Shown here: piece after piece, positions 1 through 6,513 of the stretch
How positions within the stretch are numbered: the stretch's first letter is position 1
How the letters are laid out: each line of letters begins with the position of its first letter
NCBI GenBank assembly: GCA_902478825.1
Contig: CABSMK010000080.1
Span: forward strand, 1 to 7,730
DNA: 7,730 nt
Source of the DNA: an uncultured Collinsella sp.
Lineage (GTDB): Bacteria; Actinomycetota; Coriobacteriia; Coriobacteriales; Coriobacteriaceae
Direction of reading: 5' to 3'
The notes under the pieces: model-generated
The model's database searches: none
Told to the model about the DNA's origin: nothing
What the model saw: the letters and a program-made list of their open reading frames with translations, nothing else
Made by a program: the position numbers and the translations under genes

Positions 1-889
1 CGGCCGTGGGGTTAGCGATATCCTGGCCAGCGATATCGGGCGCGGAGCCGTGCGTCGCCTCGAAGATGGCGCAGTCGGCACCGATGTTGGAGCCGGGGGC
101 CATCCCTAAGCCGCCCACCAGGCCGGCGCACAGGTCGCTGACGATGTCGCCGTACAGGTTGGGCAGAACCAGGACATCGAAGTCGTTAGGGTTCTGGACC
201 AGGCCCATGCAGGTGGCGTCGACGATCTTATCGTTGAACTCGATATCGGAATAGTTGGCGGCCACCTCGCGCGCCACGCGCAGGAACAAGCCATCGGTCG
301 CCTTCATGATGTTGGCCTTATGCACGGCCGTCACCTTTTTGCGGCCGCAGCGGCGGGCGCACTCAAAGGCATACTCCACAATGCGGCGGCTCTTGGCGAT
401 GGAGATCGGCTTGATTGAAATGGCGGAATCAGCGGCGAAGGTCTTCTGACCCGAGCGCTCGACAAGCTGCGAGAGCTCCTCGACCTCGGCAGTGCCCTCA
501 TCGAACTCGATGCCGGCGTAGAGGTCCTCGGTGTTCTCGCGCACGATGACCAGGTCGACGTCGCGGAAGCGCGAGCCGTCGCCCGGCTGCGACAGGCAAG
601 GGCGCACGCAGGCATACAGGTCGAAGTGCTTTCGCAGGGCCACATTGACGCTGCGGAAACCCGTACCGACCGGCGTGGTGATGGGGCCCTTGATAGCAAC
701 CTTGGTCTCGGCGACCGCGTCGAGCACGTGCTGAGGCAGTGGCGTGCCAAACTCGTCCATGACGCCGGCACCGGCCTCTTGGACGTTCCAATTGATCTGG
801 ACACCGGTGGCCTCGACCACGCGGCGCATGGCCTGCGTAATCTCGGGACCGATACCGTCACCGGGAATCAGGACTACATCGTGCGCCAT
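1..889 (-). CDS. icd: NAD-dependent isocitrate dehydrogenase, C-terminus cut off by window edge
   Basis: Oxidative decarboxylation of isocitrate to 2-oxoglutarate in the cytoplasm (TCA cycle, glutamate precursor supply). The 296 visible residues cover most of an isocitrate/isopropylmalate dehydrogenase fold; family members are usually about 330-360 residues, so roughly 40-60 are missing past base 1. Visible motifs: N-terminal GDGIGPE (10-16); [10 protein letters not shown] (78-87), whose Ser80 and Asn82 match the isocitrate-contacting Ser and Asn of IDH; substrate arginines R86, R96 and R117; [12 protein letters not shown] (117-128) with Tyr124; catalytic K191 in VHKANIMK; metal-binding D224, D248 and D252. 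[10 protein letters not shown] (280-289) has Asp285-Ile286 where NADP enzymes such as E. coli Icd carry Lys-Tyr, which indicates NAD. Isopropylmalate dehydrogenase is less likely because of the SxN motif. ATG at 889 is preceded by GAGGAG 9 nt upstream, overlapping the end of the HEAT gene whose stop lies 6 nt away. Last gene visible of the four-gene cluster. The symbol is by homology; NAD forms are also named idh. Confidence 0.93.
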   Translation of the reverse strand, partial: MAHDVVLIPGDGIGPEITQAMRRVVEATGVQINWNVQEAGAGVMDEFGTPLPQHVLDAVAETKVAIKGPITTPVGTGFRSVNVALRKHFDLYACVRPCLSQPGDGSRFRDVDLVIVRENTEDLYAGIEFDEGTAEVEELSQLVERSGQKTFAADSAISIKPISIAKSRRIVEYAFECARRCGRKKVTAVHKANIMKATDGLFLRVAREVAANYSDIEFNDKIVDATCMGLVQNPNDFDVLVLPNLYGDIVSDLCAGLVGGLGMAPGSNIGADCAIFEATHGSAPDIAGQDIANPTA

Positions 890-895
890 AATCTG

Positions 896-1594
896 TTACT
901 CCTCGTCTTCGGCGTCGTCAGATTTTTTAACGCTAGCACGCTTCTTCTTTTTGGAGAGATCCAGGCCAAAACGTTTAACAAGCATTTCGCAAATCTCGCT
1001 CGAACGGGCCTTGAGATAGCTGCCCTTGCCGTTCTCGGCATCGAACTTAAGGCGCAGTGCAAGCTTCTCGGCGACCTCGGCGTCGATCTCGCCCTGGCCA
1101 AACTCGTACAGGCAACCGAGCATGTCGCGATACTCGAGGTCGCCGTGGTAGCACTGGATGGCCTCGTCCAGAATGGGCCAAGCCTCGCGCGAACGCCCGA
1201 CGCTCGTGGCGCCCCACACGCACAGCAGGCGGAAGGCGGCATAGCGCAGCGTGGAGGAAATCTCGTCGAACAGCGCGGTCTCGGCGCCCTCAAAGGCATC
1301 GCCCAGCTGCTCGGGGCAGGTGGTGGCAAGCGCCGCCAGGGCATCGAGGGCCTCCCAGCGGGTCTGAGCCTCGGGGCGGTCGAGTGCCTCGATCAGCGCG
1401 GGCACGCAGGGCACGACACGCTGCGGATCGCGCTCGGCAAGCAGGTGCAGCACGCGGGCGGCAAACTGACGGATGCGGCGCGTGGGGCAGCCGAGCTCCT
1501 GGACCAGACGGTCGACGGCGTTCTCGTTCTCCTCTGCCAGCTGAAGCTGTGCCAGCTCCTCGTCGGTGAGCTGTTCTTCCTTGTTTTCTGCCAT
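896..1594 (-). CDS. HEAT-repeat-like helical protein of unknown function
   Basis: A soluble 232-residue protein with no signal peptide or membrane segment. After an acidic, Gln/Glu-rich N-terminus (1-25) come repeated helix pairs typical of HEAT/PBS-lyase-type repeats: about 26-56 (with RRIRQFAARVLHLLAE), 62-92 (PALIEALDRPE...RWEALDALAALA), 98-128 (with LRYAAFRLLCVWGA), and a more divergent stretch 134-210. The C-terminus has a Lys cluster (KKKKRASVKK, 215-224) and ends in acidic DDAEDEE. Such repeats normally act as protein-binding scaffolds; no catalytic residues are evident. ATG at 1594 has GAGG 5 nt upstream. It lies 15 nt after the membrane-protein gene and 6 nt before the isocitrate dehydrogenase gene, so it is surely in the same transcript. 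A scaffold or regulator for its neighbours is possible but is only inferred from position. Confidence 0.88.
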   Translation of the reverse strand: MAENKEEQLTDEELAQLQLAEENENAVDRLVQELGCPTRRIRQFAARVLHLLAERDPQRVVPCVPALIEALDRPEAQTRWEALDALAALATTCPEQLGDAFEGAETALFDEISSTLRYAAFRLLCVWGATSVGRSREAWPILDEAIQCYHGDLEYRDMLGCLYEFGQGEIDAEVAEKLALRLKFDAENGKGSYLKARSSEICEMLVKRFGLDLSKKKKRASVKKSDDAEDEE

Positions 1595-1609
1595 AGTTAC
1601 CTCTTCTTA

Positions 1610-2038
1610 CTATTTCTTAGCATGCTTGCCAGCACCCTTGCTGTCATCGGTGACCGAGATGAGCTGTCGGTCGGCCGCGCCATTGTGACGCGCACGGCGA
1701 CGCTCCTCGGCATCGCCCGCGTCGGCGGCGGCGCGGTGAGCCTTGTTGACGTTAAAGACCTCATCGTGCTTGCGCCACGGGCCGACGGACTCGCCAAAGC
1801 TCATCTTAAGGCCGGCGATAAAGCCGCCGAGCCAGCCGATCGGCGCAAACTGCACCAGCGGGAACAGCGAAAACACCCAGGTCAGCAGGACGACTGCCGC
1901 CGCTCCCGCAAAGTTGGCGATCCAGTAGTCGCGCTTGGTGATGACGCGCTTTTCGCACGCCCACTGGCCGCACAAAAAGCCGATGTAGATCGCAAAGAGA
2001 AAGAGCACCAGCGCAAGCACCACGAACGTCCAGCTCAT
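1610..2038 (-). CDS. Small integral membrane protein with basic cytoplasmic tail, unknown function
   Basis: 142 residues. A first hydrophobic helix at about 2-23 is followed by a short basic, Trp/Cys-containing loop (CGQWACEKRVITKRDYW, 23-39). A second helix spans about 40-61, and a third weaker, Gly-rich hydrophobic stretch (64-78) may be a short third helix or a re-entrant segment. From about 85 on the chain is hydrophilic and strongly basic (RKHDE, EERRRARH, terminal GKHAKK), consistent with a cytoplasmic tail. The frame is open to an ATG at 2074, but ATG 2038 is preferred: AGGAG lies 8 nt upstream, overlapping the stop codon of the dehydrogenase gene, and the longer version would overlap that gene. 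The gap to the upstream stop is 5 nt, which suggests translational coupling. I do not recognise the family. Confidence 0.85.
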   Translation of the reverse strand: MSWTFVVLALVLFLFAIYIGFLCGQWACEKRVITKRDYWIANFAGAAAVVLLTWVFSLFPLVQFAPIGWLGGFIAGLKMSFGESVGPWRKHDEVFNVNKAHRAAADAGDAEERRRARHNGAADRQLISVTDDSKGAGKHAKK

Positions 2039-2043
2039 GGGCG

Positions 2044-2151
2044 CTACTCCTCGTGATGGTGGCCGCAGCAGCACTCGTGGCCGTCATCATGGCCGTGGCC
2101 GCCGCAGCACTCGTGGTCCTCGCCATGGTGGTGGCCACAACCGCACTCGTG
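2044..2151 (-). repeat. Three 36-nt tandem repeats encoding the His/Cys tail
   Basis: Units at 2116-2151, 2080-2115 and 2044-2079, the last including the stop codon. On the plus strand the decamer GCACTCGTGG recurs at 2071, 2107 and 2143, a spacing of exactly 36 nt. Each unit encodes 12 residues: HECGCGHHHGED, HECCGGHGHDDG and HECCCGHHHEE plus stop. A degenerate 13-residue forerunner beginning HEDGCGCG lies just before, at about 2152-2190. The in-frame period points to growth of the tail by unit duplication. Confidence 0.88.
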
Positions 2152-3123
2152 GTCGTCACCATGCTCGCCGCAACCGCAGCCGTCCTCGTGGGCACCGTGC
2201 TCCTCGGGGCGATACTGCGACCAGTCCAGACCGGCAGCGATGGCGTCGGCCTCCTCCTTGTAGAGTACCGTGATGGCCTGGGTGCCCAGCTTGGCACCAC
2301 CGATGGCGTCAAGCATGTCGTAGAGCGTAAAGGCCACGTCGGCACCGGGCAGAGCGAGCTCACGATCGTCGGCATAGGCGAGCGCCAAGCGCAGGTCCTT
2401 AATGAAGTGCTCGACCATAAAGCCGGGCTTGTAGTCGCCGTCAAGCGCCTTGGGCGCCAGGCTCTCCATAGCGCCGGACTTGCCGGTACCGCCCAGGATC
2501 ATCTCGCGGGTCTTCTCCAGATCAAGGCCGCTCAGCTCGGCAAATGCCATGGCGTCTGCCATGCCGACCATGCAGGCGCCCAGCGACACCTGATTGGCGA
2601 GCTTGGCAGCCTGGCCCTTGCCGGCGCCGTCGAAGCAGCAGATGTTTGCCGCAAAGGTGGCAAGGATGTCGCGGACCGGGGCGATGTCGTTCTCGGTAGC
2701 GCCCACGATAGCCGTGAGCGTGCCGGCGATAGCGCCCGACTCGCCGCCGGTGACGGGGCAGTCAAACGCCATGCGACTAGAAACTTGGGCGGCCTCGGCA
2801 ATGTCACGGGCGAGCTCGGGCGAGCTCGTGGTGAGGTCGATCAAGACCGCGCCGGGCTTAGTGCACGCGAGCAGGCCGTCGCCCGCCAGGTAGAGCTCCT
2901 CGACCTCGGAGGGATAGCCCACCATGGTAAAGACGACATCGGCGTTAGCCACGGCTTCGGCCGGCGTATCGGCCCAGACGGCACCGCGCTCGATAAGCGT
3001 GGCGGCCTTGGACTTGGTGCGGTTGTTGACCGTGACGGGATAGCCGGCGTCCAGGATGTGGCCGGCGATGGGGGCACCCATGATTCCGGTGCCGATAAAT
3101 GCGACAGAGAGCTTGTTTGCCAT
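2044..3123 (-). CDS. Beta-hydroxyacid dehydrogenase (HIBADH/GarR-like) with His/Cys-rich metal-binding-type tail
   Basis: NAD(P)-dependent oxidoreductase of the 3-hydroxyisobutyrate / tartronate-semialdehyde reductase family, interconverting a beta-hydroxyacid and its semialdehyde; exact substrate unknown. Residues 1-305 are a full-length family member: Rossmann motif FIGTGIMG (9-16), substrate-loop DCPVTGG (121-127, family D-x-P-V-S-G-G), catalytic Lys174 and Asn178 in GKGQAAKLANQ, and the conserved FIKDLRLA (240-247). The odd part is residues 306-359, 54 residues with 14 His, 9 Cys, 16 Asp/Glu and 13 Gly and almost nothing else, ending CCCGHHHEE. It resembles the nickel/zinc-storing tails of SlyD or HypB in composition and is not part of the family fold. 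ATG 3123 has AAGGA 8 nt upstream. First gene of the four-gene cluster; 98 bp separate it from the DegV gene. Metal storage or sensing is inference; the enzyme call is firm. Confidence 0.93.
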   Translation of the reverse strand: MANKLSVAFIGTGIMGAPIAGHILDAGYPVTVNNRTKSKAATLIERGAVWADTPAEAVANADVVFTMVGYPSEVEELYLAGDGLLACTKPGAVLIDLTTSSPELARDIAEAAQVSSRMAFDCPVTGGESGAIAGTLTAIVGATENDIAPVRDILATFAANICCFDGAGKGQAAKLANQVSLGACMVGMADAMAFAELSGLDLEKTREMILGGTGKSGAMESLAPKALDGDYKPGFMVEHFIKDLRLALAYADDRELALPGADVAFTLYDMLDAIGGAKLGTQAITVLYKEEADAIAAGLDWSQYRPEEHGAHEDGCGCGEHGDDHECGCGHHHGEDHECCGGHGHDDGHECCCGHHHEE

Positions 3124-3221
3124 GAAACCTTTCCTTTTGGGTTGGGTGTTGTTACCAGGTTGAATACTCGGTGCCAGCGTTTGGGCTGTGAGTCGAGGGC
3201 GATTACGGACGCAGCGCTTGC
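3124..3221 (-). other. 98-bp spacer before the dehydrogenase cluster
   Basis: Lies between the stop of the DegV gene and the dehydrogenase start. It holds the dehydrogenase ribosome binding site (AAGGA at about 3132-3136, minus strand). I see no convincing terminator hairpin with a T-run after the DegV gene and no promoter with both boxes close to consensus, so either read-through from the DegV gene or a weak promoter here could drive the cluster. Confidence 0.4.
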
Positions 3222-4175
3222 CTACTGACCGCGCACGCGGCGGGCGATACGGTCGGAAAGCGACGCCTTGTCGGCGCGGTTCTTACCCCAAAACGCGCAG
3301 GCCACCATGCCGGGACCCACGTGCGAGCCGATGGTGGGACCCACGGAGCTGCGAATGATCGTGACGTCGGCGCAACCCTCCTCCTTGCGGATGGCAGCTT
3401 CGAGCCAGTCACCGTCCTTTTCGGCATCGGCAGTCATAATGGCGATGGGCATGGTGCGATCGGGCACATAGTTCTCGCGGAACGACTTGAGGATGGACTT
3501 GAGCGCCTTCTTGCGGCCGCGGTTGACGCCGATCAGCGACAGCGAGCCGGCCAGGTCGTAGGAGAGCTCGGGCTTGACGTCGAGCTTTGCCGTGAGCTGC
3601 GCCGCCGCGGGAGGAATGCGGCCGCCGGCAGCCAGTGCGTCGAAGCTCTCGAGCGTAAAGTAGCCGTGCACGTAGGTTTTTGCCTCGTTTGCCCAATCGA
3701 CCAGCTGCTTGGCGGTCAGTCCCGCCGAACGCTGGCGCACGGCCTCGAGCGCCAAGAGCGCGCCGGTCGCGCAGGGCAGAGCGTTGTCGACCACGTAGAG
3801 CTCAAAGTTGGGATACTCGGCGCGCACGGCATCTGCCGCCTGGCACGCGGAGTTGTAGCTCGACGACAGCGCCGAGGTAAAGCACAGGTAGACCGTGGGC
3901 GTGCCCTCCTTGGCACACTCGGTAAAGAACTCGATATAGCGACCGAGCGACACGGCGGAGGTAGACACGCGAGCGCCGGCGCGCATGCGGTCGTAGAACT
4001 CCTTGGGTGTGATGCTCGACCAGATGTCATCCGTGCGCTCCTCGCCATCGATAATGAAGGGGAAACCCAGGATATCGACATCGAGGTTCGCGGCGACCTC
4101 GGGGCTAAAGTCGCAGCAAGTATCGACGACGATGCGGCAACGGTCCGAATGACCGGCGGATGCGGCCTTGTCCAT
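3222..4175 (-). CDS. DegV family fatty-acid-binding protein (FakB-like)
   Basis: 317 residues, full length for the family (about 280-320). DegV/FakB proteins bind a single fatty acid in the cytoplasm and present it to the kinase FakA for acyl-phosphate formation, feeding exogenous fatty acids into phospholipid synthesis. Family landmarks: an N-terminal strand ending in DTCCDFS (18-24), VSTSAVS (70-76) matching the family's S-T-S-Q-P-S loop, FTSALSSSYNSA (99-110) matching S-G-L-S-G-T-Y-x-S-A, LAAGGRIP (181-188) with the conserved Arg, and GSHVGPGMVA (283-292) with the conserved His of the carboxylate site. Start: TTG at 4178 is followed directly by ATG at 4175; AAGGAG (4184-4189) is 8 nt from the ATG and only 5 from the TTG, so ATG is preferred. 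No FakA-like gene is in the window. The hpf terminator ends only a few bases upstream of its ribosome binding site, an unusual arrangement. Ligand specificity cannot be read from the sequence. Confidence 0.93.
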   Translation of the reverse strand: MDKAASAGHSDRCRIVVDTCCDFSPEVAANLDVDILGFPFIIDGEERTDDIWSSITPKEFYDRMRAGARVSTSAVSLGRYIEFFTECAKEGTPTVYLCFTSALSSSYNSACQAADAVRAEYPNFELYVVDNALPCATGALLALEAVRQRSAGLTAKQLVDWANEAKTYVHGYFTLESFDALAAGGRIPPAAAQLTAKLDVKPELSYDLAGSLSLIGVNRGRKKALKSILKSFRENYVPDRTMPIAIMTADAEKDGDWLEAAIRKEEGCADVTIIRSSVGPTIGSHVGPGMVACAFWGKNRADKASLSDRIARRVRGQ

Positions 4176-4193
4176 CAAAGCGACTCCTTACGT

Positions 4194-4225
4194 AAAAAGG
4201 CGGCCACCCGCATGGGATGGCCGCC
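4194..4225 (-). terminator. Rho-independent terminator after hpf
   Basis: Minus-strand hairpin with perfect 8-bp arms GGCGGCCA and TGGCCGCC (4199-4206 and 4218-4225), extended by CCC/GGG around a GCAT loop with one bulged base, then a run of five T (4198-4194). It lies 29 nt after the hpf stop. The DegV ribosome binding site starts 4 nt beyond the T-run, so this hairpin could also modulate read-through into the DegV gene. Confidence 0.88.
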
Positions 4226-4228
4226 AAC

Positions 4229-4250
4229 CGTTAACTCATGCAAGTTAACG
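4229..4250. repeat. 7-bp inverted repeat between hpf stop and terminator
   Basis: CGTTAAC and GTTAACG are separated by 8 nt. The arms are perfect complements and contain GTTAAC. It could be a protein-binding dyad or a minor hairpin stacked before the terminator; no T-run follows on the minus strand. Confidence 0.45.
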
Positions 4251-4254
4251 TATT

Positions 4255-4839
4255 TTACTCGTCAAGTGTTTCGATGCGGGGCTTGATGATGCCATATCCA
4301 CCATTCTTACGGTGATACACCACATTGATGAGGCCAGTCGTCGCGTTCTCGAACACGTAGAAGTCGTGGCCGAGCAGATCGGTCTGCACCAGCGCCTGCT
4401 CCTCAGTCATCGGGGTGACATCAATGACCTTCTCACGGACGAGCAGGTCGTCCTCCTCCTCGGGCAGCAGCAGGTCGGCCAGATCCTCGACGCGCTCGAC
4501 CGGTGCGACATCCGCTGCGCTGGCACCGCCCTGGCGGTTGTCCACGACCTTGGTCTTGAACTTGCGCAGCTGGCGGGTGACCTTATCGGCGGAGAGGTCG
4601 ATGGCGGCGTACATATCTGCACCGTGCTCGGCAACGCGAATCACCGAACCGCGAGCGCGAACCGTAACCTCGACGATTGCCGGGTTGGGGTTCGAGGGGT
4701 TCTTCTCATAGCGAAGTACGACGTCGACCGTCATGGGCTCGATATCGAAAACCTTGAGCGCCTCGCCGATCTTCTCATCCACATGCGCACGCAGAGCATC
4801 GGTTACCGTCGTCTTGCGTCCAGAAACCTTGATATCCAT
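4255..4839 (-). CDS. hpf: Long-form ribosome hibernation promoting factor
   Basis: 194 residues, the size of long HPF, which binds the 30S subunit and pairs 70S ribosomes into inactive 100S dimers in stationary phase or stress. The N-terminal S30AE domain (about 1-100) starts MDIKVSGRKTTVTDALRAHV and has the expected beta-alpha pattern. An acidic, variable linker covers about 101-134. The C-terminal dimerisation domain (about 135-190) carries the family motifs: VREKVIDVTPMTEEQAL, LGHDFYVFENATTG, and INVVYHRKNGGYGIIKP. The frame runs up to an ATG at 4899, but homology begins at ATG 4839, which has GGAG 6 nt upstream; the extra 20 residues look like untranslated leader. Flanked on both sides by terminators, so probably transcribed from its own promoter in the 217 bp upstream; I could not identify convincing promoter boxes there. 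Confidence 0.96.
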   Translation of the reverse strand: MDIKVSGRKTTVTDALRAHVDEKIGEALKVFDIEPMTVDVVLRYEKNPSNPNPAIVEVTVRARGSVIRVAEHGADMYAAIDLSADKVTRQLRKFKTKVVDNRQGGASAADVAPVERVEDLADLLLPEEEDDLLVREKVIDVTPMTEEQALVQTDLLGHDFYVFENATTGLINVVYHRKNGGYGIIKPRIETLDE

Positions 4840-5056
4840 ACGTGGCTCCAATCTGCCTCGGGGACTTACTGTACTGGCTATGTACCCATTGCCGTGCATT
4901 TAATCACGCGGATTCCCAAAGACCCGAATAACGATTGCTTGATACCGCATACCGAAGTCTCGCACTTTTCTGTGGCAAAGTGCGCTATGGGAGGGAGCCA
5001 ACAGCTTTGTATTTGGTCCCGAAAATTGGCTTTGACCTGCTTGTTTTATTGGGATG
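4840..5056 (-). promoter_or_regulatory. Upstream region of hpf, containing a hairpin
   Basis: 217 bp between the lipoprotein terminator and the hpf start. It must contain the hpf promoter if the terminator works, but no pair of boxes is near consensus. A perfect 8-bp dyad lies at 4961-4984. The short minus-strand open frame across 4900-5127 runs through the terminator and has no recognisable protein features. Confidence 0.4.
4961..4984. repeat. Perfect 8-bp inverted repeat upstream of hpf
   Basis: CGCACTTT and AAAGTGCG with an 8-nt loop, about 120 nt before the hpf start codon. No T-run follows on the minus strand, so it is not a simple terminator. It could be an operator dyad or a leader hairpin, depending on the transcription start. 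Confidence 0.55.
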
Positions 5057-5090
5057 AAAAAGCCGGGCTCCCCCATCGGGGAAGCCCGGC
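5057..5090 (-). terminator. Rho-independent terminator after the lipoprotein gene
   Basis: Minus-strand stem GCCGGGCT/AGCCCGGC (5083-5090 and 5062-5069), extended by four G-C pairs after one bulged base, a 4-nt loop, then TTTTT (5061-5057). It starts about 66 nt after the lipoprotein stop codon. A weaker dyad, GGTGTC/GACACC (5114-5119 and 5137-5142), lies between the stop and this terminator. Confidence 0.92.
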
Positions 5091-5156
5091 AGTGCGTGTT
5101 GAAACCGTGAAGAGGTGTCCTTTCCAACGTATAGGAGACACCACCCCTAGCAATAA

Positions 5157-6164
5157 CTAGCTATTGAGTTTGTTAATGTCGTCGTCGGTGATGGCGCCTT
5201 CCTGGCTGGACGATTTGTCCTCGGAGGATGCGGTCTCATTGTTGGAATCGGAGGACTCGCTGCCGGAGGACGTGGTCTCACTGGACTCAGAGTCGCCCGG
5301 CTGCACGTTAGCGCCCGAAACCGTCTTAGTGGTGAGGTCGTAGGGCATCGTGCCATACCAGACAGAGTGGACCGCCTCGAGCGTACCGTCGACCGTGATG
5401 TCGTCGAGGGCATCGCTCACGGCACGGCACAGTTCGTCATTGGACGAGAGGCCCGCAACACCAAGCGTCGAGGGCGCCTCGAGCGCACCGACATAGGAGA
5501 CCTCGCTCATCAGGCGTGCAAGGTAGCCGCCGGCCGTGGAGTCGCAGATCACATAGTCGACCTCGCCGGACTCGAGCGCCTCAAAGCACTCGTTGATGTT
5601 GGAGTAGGTCTTTTGGTTGGCGGTGATGCTCTGCTTAGCAAGCGCCTCCTGCGAGGCCGAGGACATCTGAACGCCCAGGGTGGACGTGTTAAGGGTATCG
5701 GTGGAAACGCTTAGCGACCCACCATCGCTAGTTTTACCGAACACGGAAGTGGCATCGTACAGGCAGGTGCCGAGCGAGCTAATGTCCCCGTCCGTGGAGT
5801 TAATCTCGCCGATAAAGATATCGGCCTTTTTGTCGCCGAGCGCGGAATCTGCCGAAGACGCATCGACAAAGGCGACCTTAAGGCCCATGCGGCTTGCGAG
5901 GGCGCGGGCGGCGTCAACCGCATACCCCGTGAGCTCGCCGTCGGCGTCCTGCATGGCCTGCGGCGCATCGGAAGTATCGAGGGCGACCGTCAGGGTTCCG
6001 GGAGTGACCAGGGCATCGTCCGACACCGCCGGCGTGACGGTCTCGTACTCGATCTGGTCGATCGTGGGAGTCGTGAACGTAGACAGCGGGTTGAACGCGC
6101 ATCCGCTCAGGCCCAAAACGGCGATGACCGCTGCGGTCCCAGCACCTAACCGAGCCGCGTGCAT
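5157..6164 (-). CDS. Solute-binding lipoprotein (SBP_bac_3-like), orphan
   Basis: 335 residues from ATG 6164. The N-terminus is a lipoprotein signal peptide: Arg near the start, an Ala/Val/Leu-rich core, and lipobox LSGC with the lipidated Cys at residue 22. Residues about 57-272 resemble the periplasmic-type binding proteins of amino-acid ABC transporters: GTLTVALDTSDAP at the start, GELTGYAVDAARALASRMG (family 'G-x-x-x-G-[FY]-x-V-D-x-A' region), KKADIFIGEINST, and YVICDSTAGGYLA. The last 55 residues are a Ser/Glu/Asp-rich, low-complexity tail ending DDDINKLNS, unusual for this family. No permease or ATPase gene adjoins it. Start choice: AGGGG lies 7 nt before ATG 6164; ATG 6182 (341 residues, weaker site) is an alternative. 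The frame stays open to 6563, but no ribosome binding site precedes the further ATGs at 6401 or 6473. It may be a true importer component or a sensory/orphan binding protein; ligand unknown. Confidence 0.85.
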   Translation of the reverse strand: MHAARLGAGTAAVIAVLGLSGCAFNPLSTFTTPTIDQIEYETVTPAVSDDALVTPGTLTVALDTSDAPQAMQDADGELTGYAVDAARALASRMGLKVAFVDASSADSALGDKKADIFIGEINSTDGDISSLGTCLYDATSVFGKTSDGGSLSVSTDTLNTSTLGVQMSSASQEALAKQSITANQKTYSNINECFEALESGEVDYVICDSTAGGYLARLMSEVSYVGALEAPSTLGVAGLSSNDELCRAVSDALDDITVDGTLEAVHSVWYGTMPYDLTTKTVSGANVQPGDSESSETTSSGSESSDSNNETASSEDKSSSQEGAITDDDINKLNS

Positions 6165-6507
6165 CAAGCTGCCCCTCACCATGTCCACTACCCTGCCTTC
6201 TGTGTCGTATACGATCCGTGCGTTGCGCGGAATATCAGGTTGTTCCCACCAGCTGACCTGGTATTTGACCCCACACTTGCGCACCGGGGTGTTTGCTCGG
6301 GAGGCCGCAGCCACCTTCACGACTGACCCGCTCGCCCGCGAGGCGGTATTGCCCCAAAGAAAGTAGAACGGACGGTGCGGCTTACATCTAGGACGCGCCA
6401 TGATCGCGCCGCGCGCACGCGGTCGCTTACGTGGATCCCTTTGACCGCGTCTGTCTTGGACTAGGACGGGCATTTCGTCCGTCCGCAACCACAGCCTGGT
6501 AGGAACG
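6165..6507 (-). other. Long leader upstream of the lipoprotein gene with GC-rich hairpins
   Basis: From the predicted start site near 6507 to the lipoprotein start are about 340 nt. Hairpins visible: GGACGG/CCGTCC (6464-6469 with 6479-6484); a perfect 8-bp stem ACGCGGTC/GACCGCGT (6417-6424 with 6443-6450) closing an 18-nt loop; a Gly/Cys-rich-looking GC stem around 6323-6343; and ACCAG/CTGGT around 6250-6264. The region is also open in the lipoprotein frame, with Cys-, Arg- and Trp-rich translation that matches nothing I recognise. I matched no known riboswitch class, tmRNA, RNase P RNA or T-box. It may be a structured regulatory leader, an unrecognised N-terminal extension, or simple spacer. 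Confidence 0.4.
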
Positions 6508-6513
6508 AAGCGC

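Noticed and set aside
626..2056. 476-codon open frame on the plus strand
   Set aside because: It lies antisense to four well-supported genes, has no recognisable domain, and mirrors their codons at high GC. Long antisense open frames are expected here.
2044..2190. CRISPR array
   Set aside because: The 36-nt periodic repeats are contiguous, have no spacers, and lie in frame within a coding sequence.
2053..3228. 391-codon open frame on the plus strand
   Set aside because: Exactly antisense to the dehydrogenase, with a Val/Ala-rich start that is just the complement of the His/Cys repeats.
4176..4178. TTG start for the DegV gene
   Set aside because: The adjacent ATG at 4175 has better spacing from AAGGAG.
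4840..4899. Extended hpf start at 4899
   Set aside because: HPF homology begins at ATG 4839, which has its own ribosome binding site; the extra residues are unlike any HPF.
4900..5127. 75-codon minus-strand open frame between the lipoprotein and hpf
   Set aside because: It runs through the terminator stem and T-run and lacks domain features.
3321..5160. Plus-strand open frames of 321 and 282 codons
   Set aside because: Antisense to the DegV gene and hpf respectively; the second also reads through both hpf and the terminator hairpin. No protein features.
5680..6366. 228-codon plus-strand open frame
   Set aside because: Antisense to the lipoprotein and its leader, with no recognisable domain or ribosome binding site.
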